Positions 11,805 through 21,846 are shown, counted from the first letter of the stretch. The stretch: 64,000 nt of DNA from Rhodoblastus acidophilus (GCF_025961575.1 NZ_JAOQNX010000017.1:45928-109927); one strand, 5' to 3'. Notes: generated by a model not told the origin, from the letters alone. Numbers and translations are program-made.

Positions 11805-12608
11805 TCACAGCAGCAACGACAGAGCCGCCGCGCAATCCGCCTCGACTTTCAAGGTCAGCAGCGCGTCGGCCCGGGTGCGGCCGAGATTGACCGCCGCGCA
11901 GGGTTTTCCCAGGCGCGCCGCCTCCTCGACAAACCGAAACCCGGAATAGACCATCAGCGACGAACCGACCACCAGCACGGCGTCGGCGGCGCGCACGGCG
12001 GCATAGGCCGCCTCCACCCGCTCGCGCGGAACGCTTTCGCCGAAAAACACCACATCCGGCTTTTGCACGCCGCCGCAGGCGGGGCAGGGCGGGACGATGA
12101 AGCTGGAAAAATCGGCGTTCAGATCGGCGTCGCCGTCGGGCGCGCCCGCCGCCTCCAGCGCCGCGAAATCCGGGTTGAGCCGCGCCAGCTCGCCTTGAAA
12201 TTTCTCGCGAGAGTCCCGGGCGCCGCAGCCCATGCAACGCAAAGCGTCGATCCGCCCATGCAAGTCCAGCACGTTGGCGCTGCCCGCGGCCTGGTGCAGC
12301 CCGTCGACATTCTGCGTCACCAGCAAAGCGATTTTTCCCCGCGCCTCCAGCGCCGCCAGCGCGCGGTGCGAAACATTCGGCGCGGCGCCGGCGATTTTGG
12401 GCCAGCCGACCATGCTGCGCGCCCAATAGCGCTGCCGCACCGCCTCCGACCCCATGAAAGCCGAAAAATTGACCGGCGGATCGCGCTTCCACGCGCCAAA
12501 ACCGTCGCGATAATCGGGAATGCCCGAGCCCGTGCTGCATCCCGCGCCGGTCAGCACGAACAGGCGGTCGTGCGCGTCAAAAAAATCCCGCAGCCCTGGA
12601 ATGATCAT
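11805..12608 (-). CDS. Sir2 family NAD-dependent protein deacylase
   Basis: A 267-residue sirtuin that removes acyl groups from lysines using NAD+. The NAD-binding motifs are [14 protein letters not shown] (residues 21-34), TQNVDGLH (about 98-105, catalytic His) and [11 protein letters not shown]. The zinc knuckle is formed by CMGC (about 125) and CPAC (about 177). Length and motifs fit the class II (SIRT4-like) bacterial group. Start ATG 12608; the promoter region is shared with the divergent nrdR. Confidence 0.92.
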   Translation of the reverse strand: MIIPGLRDFFDAHDRLFVLTGAGCSTGSGIPDYRDGFGAWKRDPPVNFSAFMGSEAVRQRYWARSMVGWPKIAGAAPNVSHRALAALEARGKIALLVTQNVDGLHQAAGSANVLDLHGRIDALRCMGCGARDSREKFQGELARLNPDFAALEAAGAPDGDADLNADFSSFIVPPCPACGGVQKPDVVFFGESVPRERVEAAYAAVRAADAVLVVGSSLMVYSGFRFVEEAARLGKPCAAVNLGRTRADALLTLKVEADCAAALSLLL

Positions 12609-12719
12609 ACGCGCACTCTACATGTTGTGGGCGTTCTTGTCCTGTACTCGCAAAAATGCACAATGGCGCCGCTTTCGAATTGCGCCAGCGATTCGCGTCG
12701 AGTTTGTTCGGGAGGTGAA

Positions 12720-13193
12720 ATGCGCTGTCCCTTTTGCGGTGGTCTGGACACGCAGGTCAAGGATTCGCGCCCGACCGACGATTCCGGCGCCATCCGCCGC
12801 CGCCGCGTCTGCCCCGATTGCGCCGGCCGTTTCACCACTTTTGAACGCGTGCAGCTGCGCGAACTTACGGTGGTGAAGAAAACCGGGCGCCGCGCCCCGT
12901 TCGACCGCGAAAAACTCGCGCGCTCGGTGCAGATCGCGCTGCGCAAGCGTCCCGTGGATTCCGAGCGGGTCGATCGCATGATCAATGGCCTCGTGCGGCA
13001 GCTGGAAAGTTCGGGCGAAGCGGAAGTCGCCTCCGACACGATCGGCGAACTGGTGATGCAGGGCCTGAAAAACCTCGACGAGGTCGCTTATGTGCGCTTC
13101 GCCTCGGTCTATCGCAATTTCCGCGAGGCGCGCGATTTCGGGCCATTGCTCGACGAGTTCGCCGAGGACGGCAAGAAGGCGGAGCAGGGATGA
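12720..13193 (+). CDS. nrdR: transcriptional repressor NrdR
   Basis: A 157-residue zinc-ribbon/ATP-cone repressor of ribonucleotide reductase genes that senses ATP and dATP. CPFCGG at the N-terminus and CPDCAGRF around residue 31 make the zinc ribbon; the ATP-cone begins at [19 protein letters not shown] 12720 follows a strong GGGAGGTGA site. Its stop overlaps the ribD start as ATGA, so the two are translationally coupled. Confidence 0.97.
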   Translation: MRCPFCGGLDTQVKDSRPTDDSGAIRRRRVCPDCAGRFTTFERVQLRELTVVKKTGRRAPFDREKLARSVQIALRKRPVDSERVDRMINGLVRQLESSGEAEVASDTIGELVMQGLKNLDEVAYVRFASVYRNFREARDFGPLLDEFAEDGKKAEQG

Positions 13194-14293
13194 GCGTTTC
13201 GCCGGACGATCTCCGTTTTATGCGCGCAGCCTTGGCGATTGGCGCGCGCGAGCTTGGCGCGACCTCGCCCAACCCGGCCGTGGGCGCGCTGGTGGTCAGG
13301 GATGGCGTGGTGCTCGGCCGCGGCTGGACCCAAGCCGGCGGTCGGCCGCACGCCGAGCCCATGGCTTTGGCCCAGGCGGGAGAAGCCGCGCGCGGCGCCA
13401 CGCTCTATGTCACGCTGGAGCCCTGCGCCCATCACGGCAAGACTCCGCCCTGCGCCGAGGCTGTGATCGCCGCCGGCATTGCCCGCGTCGTCGGCGGGCT
13501 CACCGATCCCGACCCGCGCACGGCGGGGCAGGGGTTTTCGAAACTGCGCGCCGCCGGGATCGAAGTCGAGACCGAGGTGCTGGCGCGGGAGTGCCGTCGC
13601 GCCCATCGCGGCCACATCCTGCGCGTCACCGAACATCGCCCCATGGTGACCCTGAAAATCGCGCACACGCCCGACGGTTTCGCCGCCGGCGCCGAGCACG
13701 ACCGCCGCCTCGCCATCACCGGCCTCGCCGCCAATCTGCGCACCCATGTTTTGCGCGCCCAGCACGATGCGATCATGGTCGGGGTCGGCACCATTTTGGG
13801 TGACGATCCCTTGATGACCGTGCGCCTGCCGGGCGTGATCAGGCCATTGCTGCGCATCGTCCTCGACGCCCGCTGCGAGCTGCCGCCGCGCTCGCGTTTC
13901 GCCGCCACCGCCGTCGAGGCGCCAACGCTGGTCTTCTGTGGGGCGCAGGCCGATCCGGAGCGCCGCGGCGCGCTGGAAAAACTCGGGATCGAGACGGTCG
14001 AGCGCCCGCTGGTCGACGGCCGGATCGACCTGCGCGCCGCCCTCGAATTTTTGGCTGGGCGCGGCCTGACCCGGGTGTTTTCCGAGGGGGGCCCACGCGT
14101 CGGCGCCAACCTGATCGCGCAGGGCCTGGCCGACGAGGTTCTCCTCTTCACCGGAGAGCGGCCGCTCGGCCGACACGGGGTCGAGGCGCTCGACGAAAAC
14201 GCGCGACACAAGCTCGCGGACCCCGCCTGTTACCAACTTTTGGCCCAGGGCTTGCTGGGCGCCGACAGCTACACCCATTATGAGAGAGTCTAA
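13190..14293 (+). CDS. ribD: bifunctional riboflavin deaminase/reductase RibD
   Basis: A 367-residue enzyme carrying out the second and third steps of riboflavin synthesis. The N-terminal cytidine-deaminase-like domain has the zinc ligands in PHAEPMAL and [11 protein letters not shown] (about residues 50-85). The C-terminal reductase domain (about 145 onward) opens with [14 protein letters not shown] and contains [12 protein letters not shown]. It overlaps nrdR by 4 bp and abuts ribE with no gap. No FMN riboswitch is visible upstream. Confidence 0.96.
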   Translation: MSVSPDDLRFMRAALAIGARELGATSPNPAVGALVVRDGVVLGRGWTQAGGRPHAEPMALAQAGEAARGATLYVTLEPCAHHGKTPPCAEAVIAAGIARVVGGLTDPDPRTAGQGFSKLRAAGIEVETEVLARECRRAHRGHILRVTEHRPMVTLKIAHTPDGFAAGAEHDRRLAITGLAANLRTHVLRAQHDAIMVGVGTILGDDPLMTVRLPGVIRPLLRIVLDARCELPPRSRFAATAVEAPTLVFCGAQADPERRGALEKLGIETVERPLVDGRIDLRAALEFLAGRGLTRVFSEGGPRVGANLIAQGLADEVLLFTGERPLGRHGVEALDENARHKLADPACYQLLAQGLLGADSYTHYERV

Positions 14294-14911
14294 ATGTTCA
14301 CGGGCCTGATCACCGACGTCGGAACGCTTCTGAATGTGGAGGAGCGCGGCGGCCTGAAGCGCCTGAAGCTGGCGTCGTCCTATCCGGCGGACAGCCTGGT
14401 CCTCGGCGCCTCGGTCGCCCATAATGGCGTGTGCATGACCCTGGTCGGCTTCGGCCCGCAGGGCGAGGGCGGCGAAGGTTCTTGGCACGAGGTCGACGCC
14501 GCCGCCGAAACCCTGGCCGTGACCACGGCGGGCGAATGGAAGGTCGGCGACCGCATCAATCTGGAGCGGGCGCTGCGCATCGGCGACGAGCTCGGCGGCC
14601 ACATGGTCTCGGGCCACGTCGATGGCGTGGCGACCATTGTCTCGCGAAAAGATTTCGACGGCATGGCCCATTTCGAGATCGAGGCGCCCAAAACCTTGGC
14701 CAAGTTCATCGCGGAAAAAGGCTCGGTCGCGCTCGACGGAACCTCGCTGACGGTGAACAAGGTCTCGGGAACGGTTTTTACGATCCTGCTGATCCCGCAC
14801 ACGCTGGAAAAGACCAATTTTGGCACGCGCAAGGCGGGCGACCGCATCAATATCGAGGTCGACACCATGGCCCGTTACGCCGCGCGGCTCGCCGAGGCGG
14901 CGGCGGAATAG
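14294..14911 (+). CDS. ribE: riboflavin synthase alpha chain
   Basis: A 205-residue enzyme that dismutates two lumazines to riboflavin. It shows the two tandem lumazine-binding repeats: the first opens with MFTGLITDVG, the second contains GHMVSGHVDGVATI followed by SLTVNKV. The ATG at 14294 directly follows the ribD stop. In most relatives ribH-nusB would follow; here four unrelated genes lie between. Confidence 0.96.
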   Translation: MFTGLITDVGTLLNVEERGGLKRLKLASSYPADSLVLGASVAHNGVCMTLVGFGPQGEGGEGSWHEVDAAAETLAVTTAGEWKVGDRINLERALRIGDELGGHMVSGHVDGVATIVSRKDFDGMAHFEIEAPKTLAKFIAEKGSVALDGTSLTVNKVSGTVFTILLIPHTLEKTNFGTRKAGDRINIEVDTMARYAARLAEAAAE

Positions 14912-14916
14912 TCGTG

Positions 14917-15531
14917 TTATGGCGACGGGGGCGCGTCCCCCGCGCCGAACGCCAGCGCCATGATGTGCGCGCGAATATCCTCGGGCCAATCGGCGATGTC
15001 TTGCGCCAGTTTTAGCCGATCCCCGGCGAACAGCGCTCGCGTCGCCTCCTCATAGCCGGGCCGGTCCCCGGCGATCGCCAGCATGAAACGGTAAGCGGCT
15101 TCCTGGGCGGCGCGCCTGCGCTGCCCCGCTTCGCCTTTGCGCCGCGCGTCATCCACCAGTCGCCGCAGCACGGCGGAGGCGCCGCCCGGTTGCGTAGACA
15201 GCCACTCCCATTGCCGCGGCAGCAGCGTCACTTCGCGCGCGACCACGCCCAGTTTCGGCCGCCCCCGGCCTCTCGCGCCATCCTGCGGCTCCGACTCAGC
15301 CGCCTCGGCTTCCTCCTCCGGCGGGGACAAACGCCCGAGAACCTCGGCCTCGGAGCCGCGCAGGTCCAGATCGATCACCCGCCCCGTCGCGTCGTCGAAG
15401 ACCAGGATCGTGTGCGACGACTCCACTTCGCTCGCCGCCTTGACGGCCAGGGCGACCTCGCCCAACGGGCCGGAAAACAGCCGTTTTTCGCCGGCGAAGG
15501 CCGTGCTCGGATTGGTGGAAGATATTGACAT
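14917..15531 (-). CDS. DUF2239 family protein
   Basis: A 204-residue protein of DUF2239, a family of unknown role. The N-terminus (STAFAGEKRLFSGPLGEVAL) and the segment TILVFDDATGRVIDLDLRG are characteristic. The middle has VTLLPRQWEWLSTQPGGASAVLRRLVDDAR, where an HTH-like fold is possible. Start ATG 15531 lies just outside a pair of direct repeats shared with the divergent GIY-YIG gene, which suggests joint control. An extension to 15591 would run through those repeats. Confidence 0.85.
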   Translation of the reverse strand: MSISSTNPSTAFAGEKRLFSGPLGEVALAVKAASEVESSHTILVFDDATGRVIDLDLRGSEAEVLGRLSPPEEEAEAAESEPQDGARGRGRPKLGVVAREVTLLPRQWEWLSTQPGGASAVLRRLVDDARRKGEAGQRRRAAQEAAYRFMLAIAGDRPGYEEATRALFAGDRLKLAQDIADWPEDIRAHIMALAFGAGDAPPSP

Positions 15532-15556
15532 GCTGCGAAGCCCAGGTTGAGGCAAA

Positions 15557-15599
15557 ATATTACCCGGATAAAAATATTGCGTCAATATCACCCGTATAA
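15557..15599. promoter_or_regulatory. paired operator-like direct repeats between divergent genes
   Basis: ATATTACCCGGATAA (15557-15571) and ATATCACCCGTATAA (15585-15599) match at 13 of 15 positions and are 28 bp apart, close to three helical turns. The core TTACCCGGATAA is itself nearly palindromic (10 of 12). The site lies in the AT-rich gap between the DUF2239 and GIY-YIG genes. I do not know the regulator. Confidence 0.6.
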
Positions 15600-15647
15600 T
15601 AATAAGCGTCGGGATGCGGATGGGCCGCAGCGCAACGGAGATTGGCG

Positions 15648-15983
15648 ATGAAGGGAGAGGCGCGCAAAGCGGCGACGGCGGCCTATAAGGAACGCAAGGT
15701 CGCGAGCGGGGTGTTCGCCGTGCGCTGCGCGGCGTCGGGCGAGGTCTGGGTCGGCCAATGGGTCGATCTCGCGACGATCCAGAACCGGCTCTGGTTCGCG
15801 CTGCGCCGCGACTCCCATCCGAGACGGGATTTGCTCGAGGCCTGGCGCAGCCATGGCGAAGCGCAGTTCTCCTTCGAGGTGCTGGAGACGCTCGATGAGG
15901 ACGAGTCGCCCTATATCGGCGCCGCGAAGCTCAAGGAGCGCGCGACGCATTGGCGGGAGACGCTGAAGGCGAAACCGATCTGA
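15648..15983 (+). CDS. GIY-YIG nuclease family protein
   Basis: A 111-residue protein I match to a small GIY-YIG-annotated family of Alphaproteobacteria. SGVFAVRCAASGEVWVGQ occupies the place of the GIY-(x)n-YIG strand pair, and TIQNRLWFALRRDSH carries the conserved arginine region. The exact GIY and YIG triplets are degenerate (GVF and WVG), so nuclease activity is uncertain. ATG 15648 follows GGAG by 7 bases. It is divergent from DUF2239 across the repeated operator. Confidence 0.7.
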   Translation: MKGEARKAATAAYKERKVASGVFAVRCAASGEVWVGQWVDLATIQNRLWFALRRDSHPRRDLLEAWRSHGEAQFSFEVLETLDEDESPYIGAAKLKERATHWRETLKAKPI

Positions 15984-16028
15984 ACTTTTCGCGCATGCCC
16001 GGATTTGCGGCCGGGCATGCGATGCGCG

Positions 16029-16730
16029 TCAGCCCTGCGGCAGCCGGCCGCCGGGGGTCAGCTTGTCGACCAGCGTCGGCAGCGCCTGCGCCAGCAATTG
16101 CGACATTTGCTCCGGGCTGATGCCCGCCTGCGCCGCGATTTCGGCGATCTTGCCCTGTCCCAGCACGCTGTTGATCTGGTCGGGCGAAATCGGCTGGTTC
16201 TGGCCCGTGCCGACCCAGCTGTTGACCTGATCCGCATGGCCGGCGCCGCGGAACTGGTTGAGCAGCATGTCGAGGCCGCCGGAGACGGCGGTGCCCGCCG
16301 CCGCGCCGGCGATCACGCCGCCGAGCGGGCTGTTGGACAGGCTGTTGATGATGCCGCCGACAATACCGCCGCCGCCGAGGAACCCGCCGCCGCCCTGCTG
16401 CGGCGCCGGCTGTTGCCCAGGGTACTGCTGCGAGCCCGGGTATTGCGAGCCCGGATATGGCTGCGCGCCGGGATATTGCTGTTGCCCGCCCGGATATTGC
16501 GTCGGCTGCTGCCCGCCGCCCAGAGCGTTGCTGATTGCGGAGCCGATATTGTCGAGAAAGCCGCCGCCGCCCTGCGCGGGAGGAAGCGTGGGATTGGCCG
16601 GGTCGACCGGCGCGTCCTTCTTGCCGCCGAACAGGTGGCCGAGCAGCAGCGCGCCCGCCGCGATCATCAGCGGCTTGACGTAATTGTTGTCCGGAACCGC
16701 TTCGTTGACGGCGTCTTCGAGATTGCTCAT
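16029..16730 (-). CDS. YidB/DUF937 family protein with a PGxQ-rich linker
   Basis: A 233-residue protein. The C-terminal half (GAGHADQVNSWVGTGQNQPISPDQINSVLG and onward) is the DUF937/YidB fold of unknown function. The N-terminus has a short hydrophobic segment (YVKPLMIAAGALLLGHLFG). Between them, about residues 60-120, is a low-complexity linker of repeated YPG(x)Q units. Related proteins are small and soluble; this one could be anchored in the inner membrane. Confidence 0.8.
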   Translation of the reverse strand: MSNLEDAVNEAVPDNNYVKPLMIAAGALLLGHLFGGKKDAPVDPANPTLPPAQGGGGFLDNIGSAISNALGGGQQPTQYPGGQQQYPGAQPYPGSQYPGSQQYPGQQPAPQQGGGGFLGGGGIVGGIINSLSNSPLGGVIAGAAAGTAVSGGLDMLLNQFRGAGHADQVNSWVGTGQNQPISPDQINSVLGQGKIAEIAAQAGISPEQMSQLLAQALPTLVDKLTPGGRLPQG

Positions 16731-16886
16731 CGCATCCTCCGGGAGGGTCAGCCGCCGAGGCGACGGCTCACATTATTTTGCCCCGCCCCCGGCGGCGCGC
16801 AAGTGACAATCCGCTTTTCTTGAGGGGGCGGCGGGTATCTAATCCTCGAGTTTCGCGTTTAGGTGATTTCTAAGGGAGGCGTGACC

Positions 16887-17147
16887 ATGGGAATTATCAG
16901 CTGGATCGTCCTTGGCCTGATCGCCGGCTTCATCGCCAGCAAGCTGGTCAACCACACGGGTTCGGGCATGTTGATGGACATCGTCCTCGGCATCGTCGGC
17001 GCGGTGGTCGGCGGCTACATCGCCACGGCGCTGGGCATGGGCGGGGTGAGCGGGTTCAACTTGTACTCCATCATCATCGCGGCGCTCGGCGCCGTCGTGG
17101 TGCTGCTCGTCTATCAGGCGGTGACCGGCTCGCGCCGGACATACTAG
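16887..17147 (+). CDS. GlsB/YeaQ/YmgE family small membrane protein
   Basis: An 86-residue protein with three hydrophobic segments rich in glycine (MGIISWIVLGLIAGFIASKL, MDIVLGIVGAVVGGYIA, LYSIIIAALGAVVVLLVYQ), the transglycosylase-associated/YeaQ pattern linked to envelope stress. ATG 16887 follows GGGAGGCG. It lies 69 bp before ribH and might be co-transcribed. Confidence 0.85.
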   Translation: MGIISWIVLGLIAGFIASKLVNHTGSGMLMDIVLGIVGAVVGGYIATALGMGGVSGFNLYSIIIAALGAVVVLLVYQAVTGSRRTY

Positions 17148-17216
17148 CCGCGTTAAACGGTTGCGCGCCGGCGCGGCCCGCTCTATTCACTCGGACCCGA
17201 ACAAAAGGAAGGTCCG

Positions 17217-17699
17217 ATGGCGGAGCCGAGCCGCGCCCCGGAAACGGCGAAACCCGTTGACGGCGCGCATTTTCTCATCATTGAAGCCCGTTTCTACGAC
17301 GCCATCGGCGAATTGCTGCTCGCCGGCGCGACCCAGGCTTTGGAAGCGTCGGACGCGCGCCATACGGTGTTCCGCGCGCCCGGCGCTCTGGAAATCCCGG
17401 CGGCCGCCGCCATCCTGCTCGACGCGGCGGAAAAGTCCGGCGCGCCCTATGCCGGCGTGATCGCGCTCGGCTGCGTCATTCGCGGCGAGACCTATCATTT
17501 CGAGATCGTCGCCGGCGAGAGCGCCCGCGCGCTGATGGACCTTTCGGTCGCCCGCAAAATCCCGCTCGGCAACGGCATTTTGACCACGGAAAACGAGGCG
17601 CAGGCGTTTGAGCGCGCCGATCCGGCGCGACTGGACAAGGGCGGCGACGCCGCGCGCGCGGCCCTCGCCATGTATCGCTTGAAGAGAGAGGCGCGCTAA
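17217..17699 (+). CDS. ribH: 6,7-dimethyl-8-ribityllumazine synthase
   Basis: A 160-residue enzyme that condenses the ribityl-pyrimidine with dihydroxybutanone phosphate, the penultimate step of riboflavin synthesis. The sequence shows [29 protein letters not shown] and the helix [15 protein letters not shown], all typical. ATG 17217 follows AAGGAAGG. nusB follows by 4 bp, the usual coupling. Confidence 0.96.
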   Translation: MAEPSRAPETAKPVDGAHFLIIEARFYDAIGELLLAGATQALEASDARHTVFRAPGALEIPAAAAILLDAAEKSGAPYAGVIALGCVIRGETYHFEIVAGESARALMDLSVARKIPLGNGILTTENEAQAFERADPARLDKGGDAARAALAMYRLKREAR

Positions 17700-17703
17700 G
17701 AAA

Positions 17704-18159
17704 ATGGCCGCAGAAAATCGCTCCGCCGCCCGCCTCAACGCCTGCCAGGCCCTCTATCAGATGGAAGTGGCCGGCAAGGGTTTGAAGGAAATTCTGGCCG
17801 AGTTCGAGGTCTACTGGATCGGCGCCGAAGTCGAGGGCGACCAGTACAAGCCGGCGGAAATCGCCTTCTTCCGCTCGATCGTCTCGGGCGTGCTGGAAAA
17901 CCAGGTGGCCATCGACCGCGCCGTCGACAAGATTTTGGCCGACGGCTGGCCGCTGCGCCGCATCGAGGCGCTGTTGCGCGCGATTCTCCGGGCGGGCGCG
18001 TTCGAATTGATGAAGCGCGGCGACGTGCCCGCGCGCGTGGCGATCAAGGAATATGTCGATGTCGCCGGCGCCTTTTTCGAGCGCGAGGAGGCCGGCATGG
18101 TCAACGCGGTCCTCGACGCGCTGGCGCGCAAGGCGCGCGCCGACGAATTTTCGGCGTAA
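17704..18159 (+). CDS. nusB: transcription antitermination factor NusB
   Basis: A 151-residue all-helical RNA-binding protein that works with NusE/S10 at rRNA boxA sites. N-terminal RSAARLNACQALYQMEV and C-terminal VAIKEYVDVAGAFFEREEAGMVNAVLDAL are diagnostic. It follows ribH by 4 bp. Confidence 0.95.
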   Translation: MAAENRSAARLNACQALYQMEVAGKGLKEILAEFEVYWIGAEVEGDQYKPAEIAFFRSIVSGVLENQVAIDRAVDKILADGWPLRRIEALLRAILRAGAFELMKRGDVPARVAIKEYVDVAGAFFEREEAGMVNAVLDALARKARADEFSA

Positions 18160-18175
18160 GCTGCTCTTTCCCTAG

Positions 18176-18222
18176 CCCTCATCCTGAGGAGCCGCTGAAG
18201 GCGGCGTCTCGAAGGACGAGGG
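18176..18222. repeat. Rhizobiales-type intergenic palindrome
   Basis: CCCTCATCCTGAGGAGC...GGCGTCTCGAAGGACGAGGG forms an imperfect 10-bp terminal inverted repeat with an inner GCCGC/GGCGGC arm. This sequence type is scattered between genes in many Rhizobiales. A diverged relative is at 21703-21759. Confidence 0.75.
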
Positions 18223-18246
18223 CGGTCCACGGGCCTTCGTCGCGCC

Positions 18247-19209
18247 ATGAACGAGTCCGACCTCATCGCCCGCTATTTCGCCTCGCTTGCGGGGCCGGCG
18301 GGCCTCGGCCTGACCGATGACGCCGCCTGCCTGACGCCGCCGCCCGGCTGCGACCTCGTCCTCACCGCCGACGCCCTGGTCGCGGACACGCATTTCTTCG
18401 CCGACGACCCGCCGGACGCCATCGCCGCCAAGGCGCTGGGGGTCAATCTCTCCGACCTCGCCGCCAAGGGTGCGGACCCGCTCGGCTACCTGCTGTCGCT
18501 GGCCCTGCCGCCTGGCTGGACCGAGTCGTTTCTGGACGAATTTTCGCGGGGCTTAAGCGAGTCGGCCAAGGCCGCCGGCATCGCCCTGCTGGGCGGCGAC
18601 ACCGTCAAAACCTCGGGGCCGCTCACTTTGTCGATCACGGCGCTGGGCGCCGTCCCCCATGGAAAAATGATCCGCCGCTCCGGCGCGCAAAAAGGCGATC
18701 TGCTCTATGTCACCGGAACCATCGGCGACGCCGCGCTGGGCCTAACATTGCGCCGCGCCGAACGGGAGGGCGCGCCGCTTCCGCCCTGGGCGAACGCGCT
18801 GATCGACCGCTACCTGCGCCCGCGTCCGCGACTCGCTTTGACGCCAGCCCTGCGGGCCTGCGCAAGCGCCGCCATGGACGTTTCCGATGGCCTGATCGGC
18901 GATCTGCGCGCCATGATGCGGGCGAGCGGCGCCGCCGCCCAGGTCGATCTCGCCAAAATCCCGCTCTCCGCTTCGGCGCAGGCCGCGCGCGCCGCGGACG
19001 CGCGCGTCTTCGACACGATCCTCACCGGCGGCGACGATTACGAAATCCTCTGCTCCGTCCCGCCCGGGCTTGCGCAAAAATTCGAGTCGCTCGCAGAGAC
19101 TGCGCAGCTCACCGTCACAAGCATCGGCGCGGTCGCGGATCGCGAAATTTTGGCCGGCCCCGACGGCCTTCCCCAAACCTTCGAACGCGACCGTTTCAGC
19201 CACGTCTGA
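18247..19209 (+). CDS. thiL: thiamine-monophosphate kinase
   Basis: A 320-residue ATP-dependent kinase making thiamine diphosphate. Signature parts are LTDDAACLTPPPG near the N-terminus (metal-binding aspartates), NLSDLAAKGADPLGYL, GGDTVKTSGPLTLSITALG, AMDVSDGLIGDL and GGDDYEILC. It follows nusB by 87 bp, which contain a dispersed palindrome. Confidence 0.95.
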   Translation: MNESDLIARYFASLAGPAGLGLTDDAACLTPPPGCDLVLTADALVADTHFFADDPPDAIAAKALGVNLSDLAAKGADPLGYLLSLALPPGWTESFLDEFSRGLSESAKAAGIALLGGDTVKTSGPLTLSITALGAVPHGKMIRRSGAQKGDLLYVTGTIGDAALGLTLRRAEREGAPLPPWANALIDRYLRPRPRLALTPALRACASAAMDVSDGLIGDLRAMMRASGAAAQVDLAKIPLSASAQAARAADARVFDTILTGGDDYEILCSVPPGLAQKFESLAETAQLTVTSIGAVADREILAGPDGLPQTFERDRFSHV

Positions 19210-19483
19210 AGCCTGAGCCCGCTGCGTCCAATCGCCGCATTTTCCCGGAAACCCGCACTAAAACTGCGCCGCGGCGGGCGTTTCAAGGCTTTGGCGCGAA
19301 AAGATTGATCTCGGTCAATCGATCCCAACTTTATACCAATGAGGCGGCTCCACAGCCCCGATTGCTCCCCCCGCGCCTTTGTGGAACATTCTGCGCCGAA
19401 CCGTGAGCACTAAACGGAATCCGATCCGCGAGGACCGGAGCGATCCGGTTTTTTCATAAGCGGTCGAGCGAGGGGTAGGGAGT

Positions 19484-21613
19484 ATGACAATCTGGCTGGT
19501 TATAGCGTGTGGCCTGATGTCGGTGGTCTACGGGGCCGTCACCATCAAGAGCCTGATGGCGGCCAACGCCGGCAACGCGCGCATGCAGGAAATTTCCGGC
19601 GCCGTGGCTGAAGGCGCGCAGGCTTATCTCAAGCGGCAATACATCACCATCGGCATCGTCGGCGTCGCCATCTTCATCGCCCTGTTCTTCCTGCTCGGCG
19701 CCAAGACGGCCGTCGGCTTCCTGATCGGCGCCATCCTGTCCGGCGCGGCCGGCTTTATCGGCATGAACGTGTCGGTCCGCGCCAATGTGCGCACCGCGCA
19801 GGCCGCGACGATCTCGCTGGCGGGCGGCCTCGACATCGCCTTCAAGGCGGGCGCGGTCACCGGCCTGCTGGTCGCGGGTCTCGCTTTGCTCGGCGTCGCC
19901 AGCTATTTCTATGTCCTCACCAGCCAGCTCGGCCTGGGTTTCGCCGATCGTGAAACCATCGACTCGCTCGTCGCCCTGGGCTTCGGCGCCTCGCTGATCT
20001 CGATCTTCGCCCGTCTCGGCGGCGGCATCTTCACCAAGGGCGCCGACGTCGGCGCGGACCTCGTCGGCAAGGTCGAGGCCGGCATTCCGGAAGACGACCC
20101 ACGCAACCCCGCCACGATCGCGGACAATGTCGGCGACAATGTCGGCGACTGCGCCGGCATGGCGGCCGACCTGTTCGAGACCTATGCGGTGACGGTGGTC
20201 GCCACAATGGTGCTCGGCGCCATTTTCTTCGCCGGCAAGGCGACGCTTGAAGCCTCGATGCTCTATCCGCTGGCGATTTGCGGAACCTGCATCATCACCT
20301 CGATCGCCGGCGCTTATTTCGTCAAGCTCGGCTCCGACAATTCGATCATGGGCGCGCTCTACAAGGGCCTGATCGCCACTGGCGCGCTGTCCGTGGTCGG
20401 CCTGGGCCTGGCGACGCAGATCACCACCGGCTGGGGCTCGATCGGCCAGGTCGCCGGCCAGGACATCACCGGCCTCAACCTGTTCCTGTGCGGCCTGATC
20501 GGCCTCGCGGTGACCGGCGCCATCGTCTACATCACCGAATATTACACCGGCACGGGCAAGCGCCCGGTGGTGTCGATCGCGCAAGCCTCGGTCACCGGCC
20601 ACGGCACCAACGTCATCCAGGGCCTCGCGGTCTCGCTGGAATCGACGGCTCTGCCGGCCCTGGTGATCGTGTTCGGCATCATCGCCACCTACCAGCTCGC
20701 CGGCCTGTTCGGCACGGCGATCGCGGTCACCACCATGCTCGGCCTCGCCGGCATGATCGTGGCGCTCGACGCTTTCGGTCCGGTGACCGACAATGCCGGC
20801 GGCATCGCGGAAATGGCGGGCCTGCCCAAGGAAGTGCGCCAGTCCACCGACGCGCTCGACGCGGTCGGCAACACCACCAAGGCGGTGACCAAGGGCTACG
20901 CCATCGGCTCCGCGGGTCTCGGCGCGCTGGTCCTGTTCGCCGCCTACACCAACGACTTGAACGCGTTCACCGCGCAGGGCCTGCCCTATTTCAAGGGCAT
21001 GGGCCAGGTGTCCTTCGATCTGTCCAACCCCTATGTGGTGGCGGGCCTGATCTTCGGCGGCCTGATTCCCTACCTGTTCGGCGGCATCGCCATGACGGCC
21101 GTCGGCCGCGCGGCGGGCTCGGTGGTCGAGGAAGTGCGTCGCCAGTTCAAGGAAAAGCCCGGCATCATGGACGGCACGGAGCGCCCGGATTACGGCCGCG
21201 CCGTGGACATGCTGACCAAGGCGGCGATCAAGGAAATGATCATTCCCTCGCTGCTCCCGGTGCTGTCGCCGCTGGTCGTGTATTTCGGCGTGCTCGCGAT
21301 CTCCGGCTCCAAGGCTTCCGCCTTCGCGGCTTTGGGCGCCTCGCTGCTGGGCGTGATCGTCAACGGCCTGTTCGTCGCGATCTCGATGACCTCGGGCGGC
21401 GGCGCCTGGGACAACGCCAAGAAGAGCTTTGAAGACGGATTCGTCGACAAGGACGGCGTGCGTCACCTCAAGGGTTCGGAAGCCCACAAGGCGTCCGTCA
21501 CCGGCGACACCGTCGGCGACCCCTACAAGGACACCGCCGGCCCGGCGGTGAATCCCGCGATCAAGATCACCAACATCGTGGCCCTGCTGCTGCTGGCGAT
21601 TCTGGCGCACTGA
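19484..21613 (+). CDS. hppA: membrane-bound H+-translocating pyrophosphatase (K+-independent)
   Basis: A 709-residue, about 16-helix inner-membrane pump that couples PPi hydrolysis to proton export. The catalytic loop near residues 180-235 contains [20 protein letters not shown] and [19 protein letters not shown]. The ion-dependence segment reads [16 protein letters not shown]; lysine in place of alanine marks the K+-independent class. The gene is monocistronic, with its own terminator at 21640. Confidence 0.97.
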   Translation: MTIWLVIACGLMSVVYGAVTIKSLMAANAGNARMQEISGAVAEGAQAYLKRQYITIGIVGVAIFIALFFLLGAKTAVGFLIGAILSGAAGFIGMNVSVRANVRTAQAATISLAGGLDIAFKAGAVTGLLVAGLALLGVASYFYVLTSQLGLGFADRETIDSLVALGFGASLISIFARLGGGIFTKGADVGADLVGKVEAGIPEDDPRNPATIADNVGDNVGDCAGMAADLFETYAVTVVATMVLGAIFFAGKATLEASMLYPLAICGTCIITSIAGAYFVKLGSDNSIMGALYKGLIATGALSVVGLGLATQITTGWGSIGQVAGQDITGLNLFLCGLIGLAVTGAIVYITEYYTGTGKRPVVSIAQASVTGHGTNVIQGLAVSLESTALPALVIVFGIIATYQLAGLFGTAIAVTTMLGLAGMIVALDAFGPVTDNAGGIAEMAGLPKEVRQSTDALDAVGNTTKAVTKGYAIGSAGLGALVLFAAYTNDLNAFTAQGLPYFKGMGQVSFDLSNPYVVAGLIFGGLIPYLFGGIAMTAVGRAAGSVVEEVRRQFKEKPGIMDGTERPDYGRAVDMLTKAAIKEMIIPSLLPVLSPLVVYFGVLAISGSKASAFAALGASLLGVIVNGLFVAISMTSGGGAWDNAKKSFEDGFVDKDGVRHLKGSEAHKASVTGDTVGDPYKDTAGPAVNPAIKITNIVALLLLAILAH

Positions 21614-21639
21614 GCCTGATCGACAGGTCTGAAGATAGA

Positions 21640-21667
21640 AGGCCGGGCGAAAAGCCCGGCCTTTTTC
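21640..21667 (+). terminator. rho-independent terminator after hppA
   Basis: AGGCCGGGC / GCCCGGCCT stem (9 bp) around GAAAA, followed by TTTTCG. Confidence 0.9.
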
Positions 21668-21702
21668 GTTGCAAGGGTTCGCGGACGGAAAGAAAGTAGC
21701 CC

Positions 21703-21759
21703 ACACCCTGAGGAGCCTGCGAAGCAGCGCTGAGCTTGCCGAAGCGTCGAAGGGCGGGG
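21703..21759. repeat. dispersed palindrome, diverged
   Basis: ACCCTGAGGAGCCTGCGAAGCAG...GAAGCGTCGAAGGGCGGG has the CTGAGGAGC and CGAAGG hallmarks of the repeat at 18176, with an extra inner TGAGCTTGCCGAAGC segment. Confidence 0.5.
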
Positions 21760-21805
21760 GGGCACGGGTTTTTCAGCAGCCCGCCAAAGGAAGAAAACGC
21801 TGCAA

Positions 21806-21846
21806 AATAAAAAACCCGCTCGGTGAAAAGGTTTCACCGAACGGGC
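21806..21846 (-). terminator. rho-independent terminator after bamE
   Basis: On the minus strand, CCCGTTCGGTGAAA pairs with TTTCACCGAGCGGG and is followed by TTTTTTATTTT. Confidence 0.88.

Noticed and set aside
13100..13200. FMN riboswitch for the riboflavin genes
   Set aside because: I found no RFN-type sequence upstream of ribD, ribE or ribH; nrdR-ribD overlap leaves no room.
19454..21706. 750-codon open frame opposite hppA
   Set aside because: Rich in H, R, D, Q and G with no domain; it is the shadow of a high-GC gene. The 1068-codon frame opposite the RND pump and the 1027-codon frame opposite the carboxylase are rejected for the same reason.
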